This document shows, piece after piece, positions 26,479 through 35,519 of a stretch of 64,000 nucleotides of DNA. The notes beneath the pieces are model-generated. The model was not told the origin of the DNA, did no database searches, and worked only from the letters and a program-made list of their open reading frames with translations. Within the stretch, counting starts at the first letter, position 1; each line of letters starts with the position of its first letter. The stretch spans positions 213,118 through 277,117 of the forward strand of contig NZ_JAFKON010000007.1 in the NCBI RefSeq assembly GCF_022803015.1, written 5' to 3'. This stretch comes from Arthrobacter humicola (GTDB taxonomy: Bacteria > Actinomycetota > Actinomycetes > Actinomycetales > Micrococcaceae). The translations under genes and the position numbers were made by a program.

Positions 26479-27782
26479 GCAGCGTCAACACGGCTATCCA
26501 GCTGATCACGCGCGAGCAGGCCACCACCATGGCACAGGGCGCGGCCGCCTCCACCTGCAGCCCCGCGCTGGCCCGCGGGCCCTGGGACTACGACCTCGCC
26601 GAGGCCCTCGCCGGCGTGCCCGCCTACGGGCCGGGTGCCTCCTCCACCGACGTCGCACCGGCCTCCACTCCCCGGCAGGGCCAGCTCCCGGAAGAATACA
26701 AGCTCGCTTCCGACGCCGAACTCGACGCCCGGATCCGCGCCGCCAAAGCGGCACTGGGGGACCGCGCCGTCGTGCTGGGGCACTTCTACCAGCGCGACGA
26801 AGTGATCGAATACGCCGACTTCGTGGGCGACTCGTTCCAGCTCGCCAACGCCGCCCTGACCCGGCCCGACGCGGAGGCCATCGTCTTCTGCGGCGTGCAC
26901 TTCATGGCCGAGACGGCGGACATCCTGTCCCGCCCCGACCAGGCCGTGATCCTGCCCAACCTGGCCGCAGGCTGCTCCATGGCCGACATGGCGGACATCG
27001 ACTCGGTCACCGAGTGCTGGGAACAGCTTGAGGAGGTCTTCGGCACCGAGCCCGACGCCGAGGGCCGGGTCCCGGTCATCCCGGTCACCTACATGAACTC
27101 CTCCGCGGCCCTCAAGGGCTTCTGCGGCGAGCGCGGCGGGATCGTCTGCACCTCCTCGAACGCCGCGACGGTGCTGGAATGGGCCTTCGAACGCGGCCAG
27201 CGCGTGCTGTTCTTCCCCGACCAGCACCTGGGCCGCAACACCGCCAAGGCCATGGGGGTGCCGCTGGAGCAGATGCCGATGTGGAACCCGCGCAAGGACC
27301 TCGGCGGCAACGACGAACAGGCCCTGCTCGATTCCCGGGTAATCCTCTGGCACGGCTTCTGCTCGGTCCACAAACGCTTCAACGTGGGCCAGATCGAAAA
27401 GGCCCGCGCCGAGTTCCCCGGCGTGCAGGTGATCGTGCACCCGGAATGCCCCATGGAGGTGGTGGATGCCGCCGATTCCGCCGGGTCCACCGACTTCATC
27501 AAGAAGGCCATCGCCGCGGCCACGGAACCCACCACGTTCGCGATCGGCACCGAAATCAACATGGTGAACCGGCTCGCCGCGGAATACCCGCAGCACACCA
27601 TCTTCTGCCTGGACCCGGTGATCTGCCCCTGCTCCACGATGTACCGCATCCACCCCGGCTACCTCGCCTGGGTCCTGGAAGCGCTCGTCCGCGGCGAGGT
27701 GCTGAACCGCATCACCGTGGACGAGGACGTGGCCGCCCCGGCCAAGGTGGCCCTGGAGCGCATGCTGGCGGCGCGGCCGTGA
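26475..27782 (+). CDS. nadA: quinolinate synthase
   Basis: 435-residue [4Fe-4S] enzyme that condenses iminoaspartate with dihydroxyacetone phosphate to quinolinate. Cluster cysteines are in FCGVHFMAETA (about residue 138), HPECPMEV (about 326) and CPCSTMYRI (near 390). Substrate-site stretches HFYQRDEVIEYADFVGDS, SNAATVLEWAF and NMVNRLAAEYP are also present. The first ~85 residues are an Ala/Ser/Pro-rich extension before the core, as in other actinobacterial NadA. GGAGC precedes ATG. Stop overlaps nadB GTG (27779-27782). Confidence 0.96.
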   Translation: MSSVNTAIQLITREQATTMAQGAAASTCSPALARGPWDYDLAEALAGVPAYGPGASSTDVAPASTPRQGQLPEEYKLASDAELDARIRAAKAALGDRAVVLGHFYQRDEVIEYADFVGDSFQLANAALTRPDAEAIVFCGVHFMAETADILSRPDQAVILPNLAAGCSMADMADIDSVTECWEQLEEVFGTEPDAEGRVPVIPVTYMNSSAALKGFCGERGGIVCTSSNAATVLEWAFERGQRVLFFPDQHLGRNTAKAMGVPLEQMPMWNPRKDLGGNDEQALLDSRVILWHGFCSVHKRFNVGQIEKARAEFPGVQVIVHPECPMEVVDAADSAGSTDFIKKAIAAATEPTTFAIGTEINMVNRLAAEYPQHTIFCLDPVICPCSTMYRIHPGYLAWVLEALVRGEVLNRITVDEDVAAPAKVALERMLAARP

Positions 27783-29632
27783 CCAGGCGGCTCGTGATCG
27801 TCGGCAGCGGGATTGCGGGGCTCTACGCCGCGCTGCTCGCCACCGACGACGCCGCCACCGGCGGCCGTGACATCGAGGTGGTCCTCCTGAGCAAGGGGAC
27901 GCTGGAGCAAAGCAACACGTTCTACGCCCAGGGCGGCATCTCGGCCGTGCTGGCCCCGGAGGATGCCGCCCCCGGTGACTCCGTGGCAGCGCACATCGCG
28001 GACACGCTCGCCGCCGGGGCCGGGCTCAACGACCCCGAGGCAGTCCGGGTCCTGTGTACAGAGGCCGTCCGGGACATCGCCGGACTGGGCCGCTACGGCG
28101 TGCATTTCGACACAGCTCCCGACGGCGGACCGGCCCTGGGCCTTGAAGCGGCACACTCGGCGCCCCGCATCCTGCACGCCGGCGGGGACGCGACGGGCGC
28201 CTGCATCGCCCGCGGGCTCGTCGCCGCCGTCCTCGAACGCGCCGTCCTGGACCGCGCCGGCCACGGCCGGCTCCGGGTGGAGACCAGCGCGTTCGTCACC
28301 GGACTCCTGACCGGACCGGACGACCTGGCCGAAGCGCTGCCGGACGAACTGTCACAGCGCGGCAGCATGCCCCCGACGCCGGCCCGGGTCACCGGAGTGG
28401 CCTACCTGGCCGGCGGACGGCCCCAGGAACTGGCGGCCGACGCCGTCCTGCTCACTACCGGCGGGGCGGGCCGGCTCTTTGCCCGCACCAGCAACCCCGG
28501 CGTCGCCACCGCCGACGGCCTGGCCCTGGCCTGGCGTGCCGGCGCCTCGGTGCGGGACCTCGAGTTCTTCCAGTTCCACCCCACCACCCTTGCCGCCGAG
28601 GAGATTCCAGGCGGGCCGCCGGCCCTGCTCATCTCCGAAGCGGTCCGCGGCGAGGGCGCGGTGCTGCTGGACTCCGCGGGATACCGCTTCATGCCCGACT
28701 ACCACCCCGACGCCGAACTGGCCCCCCGCGACGTCGTCTCCCGCAGCATCGCCCTGCACCTGGCCGCCACCGGGGCCGCGCCGGACAGCCCGGTCTACCT
28801 GGACGCCCGCGGCATCGAGGCAGCGCGGGGCGCGGGCTTCCTGGCCCGGCGGTTCCCGACCATCACGGCGGCCACCCTCGCCGCCGGCTACGACTGGACC
28901 ACAGAAACGGTCCCCGTCTCCCCGGCCGCGCACTACTGGATGGGCGGCGTGTGCACCGACCTGCGGGGCCGCACGTCCGTTCCCGGCCTGTACGCCGCCG
29001 GCGAGGTCGCCCGCACCGGGGCGCAGGGGGCCAACCGGCTGGCGAGCAACTCGCTGCTGGAGGGCCTGGTGTTCGGCCGCCGCGCCGTCGAGGACTTCCT
29101 GCGCGCCGACCCGTCGCACGACACCACTGCTCCGCGTGCTCCCCACGATCCCCCTAGCCTCGCAAGCTCGGTCAGGGAACCCGGATCGTGTGGGCCCACG
29201 GCCGCGGGCGGCCTCCCCTTGACGCACGCTTCCGCAGCGCCGTCGCACGACTTCACGTCAGGGGAGGACACTTTAGCGAGCGTGTCCGAAGATTTTGTGA
29301 AGTCGGTATCCGCGTACGGGGTTTTCTCGCGCGACGCTCTTCGGCGGTTGATGACGGCGGACGCCGGGGTAATGCGCAGCGGGGAGCAACTGCGGGAGGC
29401 GGAGACCGTGCTTGCGGCCTGGGACGACGTTGTCCATTCTGAGACCGCTCCCGATGCCGGCCACAGTGACTGGCTCTGCCAGGATGCCCATGAGGACCGG
29501 AACCTGCTCCTCGCGGGCCGCCTCCTTGTGGCGGCTGCCCTGAACCGCACGCAGTCCGTCGGAGCCCACTACCGGGCGGACACGGACGACGCCTCAGCCC
29601 TCACCCATTCCATGCAAAGGATTTCCTCGTGA
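27779..29632 (+). CDS. nadB: L-aspartate oxidase with in-frame insertion
   Basis: 617-residue FAD enzyme oxidising L-aspartate to iminoaspartate for NadA. FAD-binding VIVGSGIAGLYAALLA is at residues about 5-20. Substrate-site motifs include TFYAQGGISAV, EFFQFHPTTLA, EAVRGEGAVLLD, YWMGGVCTDLRGRTSVPGLYAAGEVA and NRLASNSLLEGLVFGRRA. Most homologues are about 540-570 residues. The extra length is a Ser/Pro/His-rich stretch at about residues 455-510, encoded by a palindromic repeat (29144-29287). The downstream helical domain (DALRRLMTADAGVMRS) resumes in frame, so the protein probably still folds. GTG start overlaps nadA; stop overlaps nadC GTG. Confidence 0.93.
   Translation: MTRRLVIVGSGIAGLYAALLATDDAATGGRDIEVVLLSKGTLEQSNTFYAQGGISAVLAPEDAAPGDSVAAHIADTLAAGAGLNDPEAVRVLCTEAVRDIAGLGRYGVHFDTAPDGGPALGLEAAHSAPRILHAGGDATGACIARGLVAAVLERAVLDRAGHGRLRVETSAFVTGLLTGPDDLAEALPDELSQRGSMPPTPARVTGVAYLAGGRPQELAADAVLLTTGGAGRLFARTSNPGVATADGLALAWRAGASVRDLEFFQFHPTTLAAEEIPGGPPALLISEAVRGEGAVLLDSAGYRFMPDYHPDAELAPRDVVSRSIALHLAATGAAPDSPVYLDARGIEAARGAGFLARRFPTITAATLAAGYDWTTETVPVSPAAHYWMGGVCTDLRGRTSVPGLYAAGEVARTGAQGANRLASNSLLEGLVFGRRAVEDFLRADPSHDTTAPRAPHDPPSLASSVREPGSCGPTAAGGLPLTHASAAPSHDFTSGEDTLASVSEDFVKSVSAYGVFSRDALRRLMTADAGVMRSGEQLREAETVLAAWDDVVHSETAPDAGHSDWLCQDAHEDRNLLLAGRLLVAAALNRTQSVGAHYRADTDDASALTHSMQRISS
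29144..29287. repeat. palindromic repeat element inserted in frame in nadB
   Basis: Three nested or consecutive inverted repeats lie inside nadB. The first pair is CACGATCC (29144-29151) with GGATCGTG (29183-29190). The second is CCTCCCCT(T)GACG (29212-29224) with CGTCAGGGGAGG (29256-29267). The third is GGACAC (29266-29271) with GTGTCC (29282-29287). Codon use is poorer than in the flanks, and the encoded stretch lacks family conservation. This has the form of a repetitive extragenic palindrome that landed in a coding region without breaking the frame. Confidence 0.65.
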
Positions 29633-30594
29633 CCACCACTGCCCACGCCACCGCTGCCCCGGAAACCCTGCCCTCCCGCGCCGCGGCCCTCGCCGGGAGC
29701 CTGCCCGAGGCCGCCGTCCTCGCCGTCCTCCGCACGGCGCTGCAGGAGGACGCCCCGTCCGGGGACATCACCTCGCAGGTGCTCATCCCCGCGCAGGCGC
29801 GGGCGACGGCGGTTCTCAACGCCCGGGTTCCCGGCGTGCTGAGCGGCGGGGAGGTCTTCGCCGCGGCGATGCGGCTGACCGACCCGGGCGCCGTCGTCGA
29901 ACTGCTGGTCAACGACGGCGAGGCCTTCGCTGCCGGAACCGCCCTGGCCCGCGTGACCGGGAACGCCCGCGCCGTGCTGCTGGCCGAACGCGTCGCACTG
30001 AACCTGGTCCAGCGGATGAGCGCCATCGCCACCAAAACGGCCGAGTTCGTGGCGCTCGTGGCCGGCACCCGGGCCCGGATCACCGATACCCGCAAGACGA
30101 CGCCGGGGCTGCGGGTGCTCGAACGCTACGCCGTCCGCTGCGGCGGCGGCGCCAACCACCGCTTCAGCCTCTCCGACGCCGTCCTGGCCAAGGACAACCA
30201 CCTGGCCGTCCTCACCGGCGGCGACCCGGCGAAGCTGACCGCAGTGCTCCTTGGCGCCAAGGCGCAGCTCGGCCACACAACACACTTCGAAGTGGAGGTG
30301 GACACCATGGAGCAGATCAAGCCCGTCCTTGCCGCCGGGGTGGACACCATCATGCTGGACAACTTCTCCCTGGCCGAGCTCGCGGCCGGCGTCGGACTGG
30401 TGGGCGGCCGGGCCCGCGTCGAGGCCAGCGGCAACGTCAACCTCTCCACCGTGGCGGACATCGCGGCCACCGGGGTTGACGTCATCTCGATCGGCGCCCT
30501 GACGCACAGTGTCACGGCCCTGGACCTCGGCCTGGACATTGAGCTTGACGTCGAGCCGGCCGTCGACTCCGGCGCCGGTCCGGCGGCCGGCTGA
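29629..30594 (+). CDS. nadC: nicotinate-nucleotide pyrophosphorylase (carboxylating)
   Basis: 321-residue quinolinate phosphoribosyltransferase, forming nicotinate mononucleotide from quinolinate and PRPP. Key stretches: LQEDAPSGDITS (about residues 39-50), ERVALNLVQRMSAIAT, RITDTRKTTPGLRVLERYAVRCGGGANHR (RKTTPG and GGGxNHR hallmarks) and KDNHL, then EVEVDTMEQ and IMLDNF. N-terminal ~25 residues and the C-terminal Asp/Ala tail are low-complexity additions. GTG start lies in the nadB stop (GTGA). The gap to the cysteine desulfurase gene is only eight bases. Confidence 0.95.
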   Translation: MTTTAHATAAPETLPSRAAALAGSLPEAAVLAVLRTALQEDAPSGDITSQVLIPAQARATAVLNARVPGVLSGGEVFAAAMRLTDPGAVVELLVNDGEAFAAGTALARVTGNARAVLLAERVALNLVQRMSAIATKTAEFVALVAGTRARITDTRKTTPGLRVLERYAVRCGGGANHRFSLSDAVLAKDNHLAVLTGGDPAKLTAVLLGAKAQLGHTTHFEVEVDTMEQIKPVLAAGVDTIMLDNFSLAELAAGVGLVGGRARVEASGNVNLSTVADIAATGVDVISIGALTHSVTALDLGLDIELDVEPAVDSGAGPAAG

Positions 30595-30602
30595 GGCGCA
30601 CC

Positions 30603-31757
30603 ATGATCTTCCTCGACGCCGCGGCCACCACCCCGGTCCGCCGCGAGGTGCTGGAGGCCATGTGGCCCTACCTCACGGGCGAATTTGGCAACCCGGCAAG
30701 CCATCACTCCCTGGGAGAGGCGGCTGCCGCGGCGCTCGCGGGGGCCCGCGCCGCAACCGCCAAGGCCCTCGGCTGCCGCCCCGGGGAAGTCGTCTTCACC
30801 TCCGGCGGCACGGAAGCGGACAACCTCGCCGTCAAGGGCATCGCCCTGGCCCGGCGCGCCGCCGATCCGCGCCTGGACCGGGTGGCAATCAGCGCCGTCG
30901 AGCATCCCGCGGTGGAAGAATCCGCCCGGTACCTCGAACGGGTCCACGGCTTCGCCGTCGACGTGATCCCCGTGGACCGCTTCGGGCAGGTAAGCGAAGA
31001 GGCCCTCGCCGCCGTGCTGCAGCCCGGCACGGCCCTGGTCAGCATCATGTACGCCAACAACGAGGTCGGTACGGTCCAGCCCATCGCCCGGCTCGCGGCG
31101 CTGGCCCGTGCCCACGGAGTCCCGTTCCACACCGACGCCGTCCAGGCCGCCGGCTGGCTGCCGCTGGACACCGGCGCACTGGGCGTGGACGCGCTGAGCA
31201 TTTCCGGCCACAAGCTGGGCGCGCCCAAAGGCAGCGGCGCGCTGTTTGTGCGCGGCCGGGTCCGGCTTGAACCGCTGGTCCACGGTGGCGGGCAGGAGCG
31301 CGGCCGCCGGTCGGGCACGGAAAACGTCGCCGGCGCCGTGGCGCTGGCGACGGCCCTGGCGCTGCCGCGGGAACCGGCCGGGCACGTCGCTGCCCTCCGC
31401 GACGGGTTCTTTGACGCCGTGCTGGCCGGTGTTCCCGGCGCACTGCTCACCGGCCACCCCACCGAGCGGCTGCCCTCGGTGGCATCCTTCTGCTTCCCGG
31501 GCACCAGCGGCGAGTCCGTGCTGCTGGAGCTCGAACGCCAGGGCATCATCTGCTCCAGCGGTTCCGCGTGTGCCGCCGGCTCGGATGCGCCCTCACCCGT
31601 GCTGCTGGCCCTGGGCATCGAGCCCGAGATCGCCCAGACGGCGGTGCGGTTCAGCTTCGACTCGACCGTGACGGCAGCGCAGTTGCAGGAGGCGGCGGCC
31701 GCGGTCCGCACCGCCGTCGCCGGCGTCCGCTCCCTCGGCACCCCCTCCACCGGTTGA
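30603..31757 (+). CDS. cysteine desulfurase (NifS-like)
   Basis: 384-residue PLP enzyme that frees sulfur from cysteine. FLDAAATTPVRREV starts the protein; GGTEADNLAVKG binds PLP phosphate, the PLP lysine is in SISGHKLGAPKGSGAL (about residue 203), and the catalytic cysteine is in CSSGSACAAGSDAPSP (about 325). It is the last gene of the nad operon and therefore probably builds the NadA [4Fe-4S] cluster, as with other NAD-operon NifS proteins. It is shorter than IscS and lacks its C-terminal IscU-interacting extension. Confidence 0.92.
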   Translation: MIFLDAAATTPVRREVLEAMWPYLTGEFGNPASHHSLGEAAAAALAGARAATAKALGCRPGEVVFTSGGTEADNLAVKGIALARRAADPRLDRVAISAVEHPAVEESARYLERVHGFAVDVIPVDRFGQVSEEALAAVLQPGTALVSIMYANNEVGTVQPIARLAALARAHGVPFHTDAVQAAGWLPLDTGALGVDALSISGHKLGAPKGSGALFVRGRVRLEPLVHGGGQERGRRSGTENVAGAVALATALALPREPAGHVAALRDGFFDAVLAGVPGALLTGHPTERLPSVASFCFPGTSGESVLLELERQGIICSSGSACAAGSDAPSPVLLALGIEPEIAQTAVRFSFDSTVTAAQLQEAAAAVRTAVAGVRSLGTPSTG

Positions 31758-31840
31758 GCCGTCACTACATGTCCCTATCGGGCCGCCTCCATAGCGGCTT
31801 GAACTGCTAGCTCAACCCGGGGTGGGGGCCGTGGGCGACG

Positions 31841-32326
31841 TCAGCGGTGGCGGGCGCGGCGGAAGATCCAGTGCCGCAGCATCGTGAACCGCACGGCGGT
31901 GGCGGCGAAACCGGAGAGGGTGGTGGTCCACAGCTCCTCCGCCACGGTGGCGTCCGGGTTGACCCAGTGCAGGACGGCGAGGCTGCCGCCGGTGATCAGC
32001 AGCGCGACGAGGATTACGATCAGGCCGTTGAGGTGGTCGCGCTTCATCCGGCGGCTTTCGGTGATCTTGAACGTCAGGCGCCGGTTGAGGGCGGTATTCA
32101 TGAACGACGTCAGGATCAGGGCCGCCGCGTTGGCCGGCTGTGCCCCAAGCCAGGGCCGGGAGAGGGCGTACAGGGCCAGGGAGGTCAGGGTGCAGACAAT
32201 GCCGACGCCGGTGAACCGGATGAGCTGCCGGACCACGGGGTAACGCAGGACTCCACGGTACCGGCGGGTCTTCGGCCCGAGGACGACGGCGGGGGCAGGG
32301 TCAAGCTGTTCGAGCTGGGACTCCAT
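31841..32326 (-). CDS. GtrA family membrane protein
   Basis: 161 residues with four hydrophobic segments (VRQLIRFTGVGIVCTLTSLALYAL start; ANAAALILTSFMNTALNRRLTF, the family's asparagine-rich TM2 motif). GtrA-type proteins assist transfer of lipid-linked sugars in cell-wall or surface polysaccharide assembly. ATG at 32326 follows the stop of the DUF1684 gene by four bases, so the pair is an operon. A longer in-frame ORF upstream overlaps that gene and is not used. Confidence 0.85.
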   Translation of the reverse strand: MESQLEQLDPAPAVVLGPKTRRYRGVLRYPVVRQLIRFTGVGIVCTLTSLALYALSRPWLGAQPANAAALILTSFMNTALNRRLTFKITESRRMKRDHLNGLIVILVALLITGGSLAVLHWVNPDATVAEELWTTTLSGFAATAVRFTMLRHWIFRRARHR

Positions 32327-32330
32327 CCGC

Positions 32331-33005
32331 TCAGTACAGCTCGCCCACGGGGATGTCCACGGCCAGCCGGTTTGCCGGGCCGGCCAGCGGACATGCCCAG
32401 GCCTCGTTGTAGGCGCACGAGGGGTTGTAGGCGAAATTGAAGTCCAGGATGAATTCGGCCTGGGGCCCGGAGCCCCGCACGCCGTGGAAAGCTCCCTTAA
32501 TGGTGTCCAGGAGGTAGCGTCCGGCGCCGTAGCTGCCGCCGGGCTGGCCGGCGGTGGCGTCACGGAACGGCACGAAGATACCGCCGCCGTAACCCCTGAG
32601 CTTCCAGACCGCGAGCTGTCCCATCTCGGGCAGGTCGAAGGTGCCCAGCCGCACAAACCGGACCAGGCCGTCGGTCCCGGTCTCTACGTTCATCTCCCGC
32701 CCGGCGCCCTCGGGGGTCAGCGGGACGTGGAAACGGTAGATCGGATCGTAGTCCGCCGTCTTCAGGCCGCCGAAGGTGGCCTTGGCCTCGGCCGTCAGCG
32801 CGGACGCCGGGTGGGTGCCGAACATGCGGTCCCGCTCCTGGCGCCAGTAGGAATGCGCCTCGGCCGGGCTGTCCGCGGCAATCTTCCGCGTGGTGGCGTA
32901 GAGGGCAAAGGTCCGCAGCCGCCAGTCCGCGATATCGAGGGCCGACATGCCTGCCACGTCGCCCAGATCCCCAAAGTGCGTTCCGTCAATGCTCTGTTCG
33001 GCCAT
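32331..33005 (-). CDS. DUF1684 family protein
   Basis: 224 residues. The conserved DUF1684 end motif DFNFAYNPSCAYNEAWACPLAGPANRL (about residues 189-215; key CAYN and CPLA-x2-NRL) and the earlier WRQERDRMFGTHPASAL are present. Function is not established for the family. TACGCT ends six bases before ATG on this strand (33012-33017), so the transcript is probably leaderless; no Shine-Dalgarno is seen. Upstream it is divergent from an M20 peptidase gene. Confidence 0.88.
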   Translation of the reverse strand: MAEQSIDGTHFGDLGDVAGMSALDIADWRLRTFALYATTRKIAADSPAEAHSYWRQERDRMFGTHPASALTAEAKATFGGLKTADYDPIYRFHVPLTPEGAGREMNVETGTDGLVRFVRLGTFDLPEMGQLAVWKLRGYGGGIFVPFRDATAGQPGGSYGAGRYLLDTIKGAFHGVRGSGPQAEFILDFNFAYNPSCAYNEAWACPLAGPANRLAVDIPVGELY

Positions 33006-33130
33006 GCCCCCAGCGTATCCGCTTTCCCGAGGCCGAAATTTGTGCGCCGAATTGTGCCCGGGATTCCGGGGCCGGACCCGCGCGCGGAATAGCCCGTTCC
33101 GGCGGACCCTCCGGCCGTAGACTTTCGCGC

Positions 33131-34573
33131 ATGCGCAACCCCCTGCAGAACGCGGCCGCCGGCAATACCCTCAAGAGCCCCGGCGGAACACCGGGCGGCC
33201 CCGGGCACCCGCCGGGCGCCGGGCGCGCGGCGGCGTCGCTGGCGGAGCTCGTGACGTACCGGACCGTGTCCAGCCGGGCCGAGGGGTCCTCCGCGGCCGG
33301 GGCCGGGGTGGAAACAGCCGAGTTCGAGGCCTTCATCGCGGCGCTGCCCCGGTTGTATCCGGCGGTCCATGCTGCCCTGGAACTGGAGCGGGTCAACGGC
33401 CACGCCCTCCTGTACCGCTGGCCCGGCGCCGCACCAGCGGAGGACCCGGCGGCCGCGCACCGGGCATCGGTGCTGATGGCGCACTACGACGTCGTCCCGG
33501 CAGACGACCCGGGGGAGTGGACACACCCGCCGTTCTCCGGCCACAACGACGGCACGTTCCTCTGGGGCCGCGGGACGCTCGATGACAAAGGCCAGCTCGT
33601 GGCCATCCTGGAAGCGGCCGAGAGCCTGCTGCTGGCGGGGTATTCGCCCGCGCACGACCTCTACTTCTCGTTCGGCAACAACGAGGAGACAGCCGGCAAC
33701 AGCGCGGCGGCCGCCGCCGACCTGCTGGCCGGCCGCGGCGTGGTGCCCTGGCTCGTCCTGGACGAGGGCGGTGCCGTCGCGGGCGGCGCCTTCCCGGGGG
33801 TGAGCCGGCCGGCCGCCGTCGTCGGCGTGGCCGAAAAGGGAATCCTGGACGTGGAGCTGCTGACCCGGGACCCGGGCGGACACGCCTCCACGCCGCCGCG
33901 GATGGGGGCGACAGCGCGGCTGGCCCGCGCCATCACCCGGATCGAGCGCAGCCCGTTCCCGCAGTCGCTGCCGGAGGTGACCGCCGAGATGCTGCGCCGC
34001 TTCGGCCCGCACACCCCGCCACCGCTGCGGGCCGTGTTCGCGAACGTGGCACTGCTCCGGGCGCCCATCACCTGGCTCTTCGGCCGGCTCGGCAGCGAGA
34101 CCAACGCCATGACCCGGACCACCGTCGCCATCACCACGCTCGAAGGCAGCGCCGGGGCCAACGTCCTCGCCGCCACGGCGAAGGCCAACGCCAACATCAG
34201 GGTGGCGGTGGGGGAGACGGTCGAGGGCACCATGGCACTGCTGCGGAAAATCATCCGCGACCCGAAAGTCGGACTGCGCGTCGTGGAGGGCAACGACCCG
34301 TCTCCGGTGTCGCCGTCCTCGGGGGCCCAGTGGGACCTGCTGGCGGACTGCATCGGGCAGGTCTTCCCCGAGGCGATCATCACCCCCTACATCATGATGG
34401 GCGGCACCGACTCGCGCCGTTTCACCGGGATCTGCGGTGCCGTGTACCGCTTCGCGCCCTTCTTCATGGACGTCCGGGCCCGCGGCTCGATCCACACCGT
34501 TGACGAAAAGATCGGGCTGGAGACGCTGGAGCAGGGGGTCCGGTTCTACGAAACACTGATGCGGGAGCTCTGA
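33131..34573 (+). CDS. M20/M25/M40 family metallopeptidase
   Basis: 480-residue dizinc carboxypeptidase/aminoacylase-type enzyme. Metal ligands lie in SVLMAHYDVVP (His about 117), LWGRGTLDDKGQL (bridging Asp about 149), FGNNEETAGNS (general base Glu plus ligand Glu, about 184), WLVLDEGGAV and the C-terminal RGSIHTVDEK. The dimerisation domain lies in the middle. No signal peptide, so cytoplasmic. TAGACT (33118-33123) is seven bases before ATG, consistent with leaderless translation. Substrate is unknown; carboxypeptidase PM20D1-like or dipeptidase activity is likely. Confidence 0.88.
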   Translation: MRNPLQNAAAGNTLKSPGGTPGGPGHPPGAGRAAASLAELVTYRTVSSRAEGSSAAGAGVETAEFEAFIAALPRLYPAVHAALELERVNGHALLYRWPGAAPAEDPAAAHRASVLMAHYDVVPADDPGEWTHPPFSGHNDGTFLWGRGTLDDKGQLVAILEAAESLLLAGYSPAHDLYFSFGNNEETAGNSAAAAADLLAGRGVVPWLVLDEGGAVAGGAFPGVSRPAAVVGVAEKGILDVELLTRDPGGHASTPPRMGATARLARAITRIERSPFPQSLPEVTAEMLRRFGPHTPPPLRAVFANVALLRAPITWLFGRLGSETNAMTRTTVAITTLEGSAGANVLAATAKANANIRVAVGETVEGTMALLRKIIRDPKVGLRVVEGNDPSPVSPSSGAQWDLLADCIGQVFPEAIITPYIMMGGTDSRRFTGICGAVYRFAPFFMDVRARGSIHTVDEKIGLETLEQGVRFYETLMREL

Positions 34574-34603
34574 GTCATGCGGCGCCCCGGCTACGCTGGC
34601 ACC

Positions 34604-35434
34604 ATGACTGGGACGGCCCCTTCTTCAACAGGCACCGCAGGAATCCGGGGCGCTGTGCTGCGCACCGGCGCGGCGCTCGCAGTCGCGGTGGCAGCCCTTT
34701 CGGGCTGCAGCAGCGACGGCAAGGGGACGCCGGTCTGGACCGCGGGCAGCAGCCCGGCCGACAGTGCGGGTCCCGGTGCGAGTGAGAGTGCGACGCCGTC
34801 TGCCACCACTGATGCCGCCGCCTCGGCCAGCGCTTCCCCCACCCCGGGCTCGAGCGCAGCGGCTTGGAAGGTCTTTACCGACCCGGCAAAGTCCGTCAGT
34901 TTTGAGGTGCCGCAGGACTGGATTGTCCAGTCCGTAGCTCCCGACGCCGGTGCTCTGCCCGGGGCGCTGAAGATCACCGTCAAGGACGCCGGCGGCGCCT
35001 ACCTGGCCACCTTGCAGACCGGCCTGCCCCCGCAGCCTGCCGCGGCCTGCCCGGACGACGCCGCCCGCAACTACGTCGTGGTCAGCAGCGTGCCGGTTGA
35101 CCTGCCGCACGCCGGCGGCGGGGGCACCATTGACCCGCACGTGGTGTTCCGGGTGGTCCAGGGCTACAAGTACTTCGGCTCCTACGGCATCACCAACGTG
35201 GTGGGCGGCGCGGGCGGCAAGAGCTGCGCGTTGCAGAACGTGGTCCGTGGCCCGGCCGGCAAGGGGGACTATTCGTTCGGGGACCTGACAGTGCTCAAGG
35301 CGTTGGCGCCGGACCAAAAGGTTGCCCCCGCCAAGGCGTTCGACACTCTCGACCAGGCGGCCAAGTACGTCAACGAGGGGTCCGAATTCGCGAACGTCCA
35401 GCGGATGCTAATGTCTCTGAAGATCAAAAACTAG
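34604..35434 (+). CDS. putative lipoprotein
   Basis: 276 residues. The signal sequence ends in the lipobox LSGCSS (about residue 35), after which the cysteine would be lipidated. A Ser/Ala/Thr-rich linker (to about 85) leads to a C-terminal domain of about 190 residues beginning WKVFTDPAKSVSFEVPQDWIVQ, reminiscent of PsbP/LpqN-like lipoprotein folds. ATG at 34604 is favoured over 34577 because TACGCT (34592-34597) ends six bases before it, the local leaderless pattern. No function can be assigned. Confidence 0.75.
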   Translation: MTGTAPSSTGTAGIRGAVLRTGAALAVAVAALSGCSSDGKGTPVWTAGSSPADSAGPGASESATPSATTDAAASASASPTPGSSAAAWKVFTDPAKSVSFEVPQDWIVQSVAPDAGALPGALKITVKDAGGAYLATLQTGLPPQPAAACPDDAARNYVVVSSVPVDLPHAGGGGTIDPHVVFRVVQGYKYFGSYGITNVVGGAGGKSCALQNVVRGPAGKGDYSFGDLTVLKALAPDQKVAPAKAFDTLDQAAKYVNEGSEFANVQRMLMSLKIKN

Positions 35435-35519
35435 TCCCGCCCGCCCCGCACATCCCCGGGCCGTTGACGGCGGCTTCCCCTGCACCCACCTCAATCCCAC
35501 ATCCCGGAGACAGAGATAC

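Noticed and set aside
29144..29287. nadB as a pseudogene
   Set aside because: The insertion keeps the frame and all catalytic motifs on both sides are intact.
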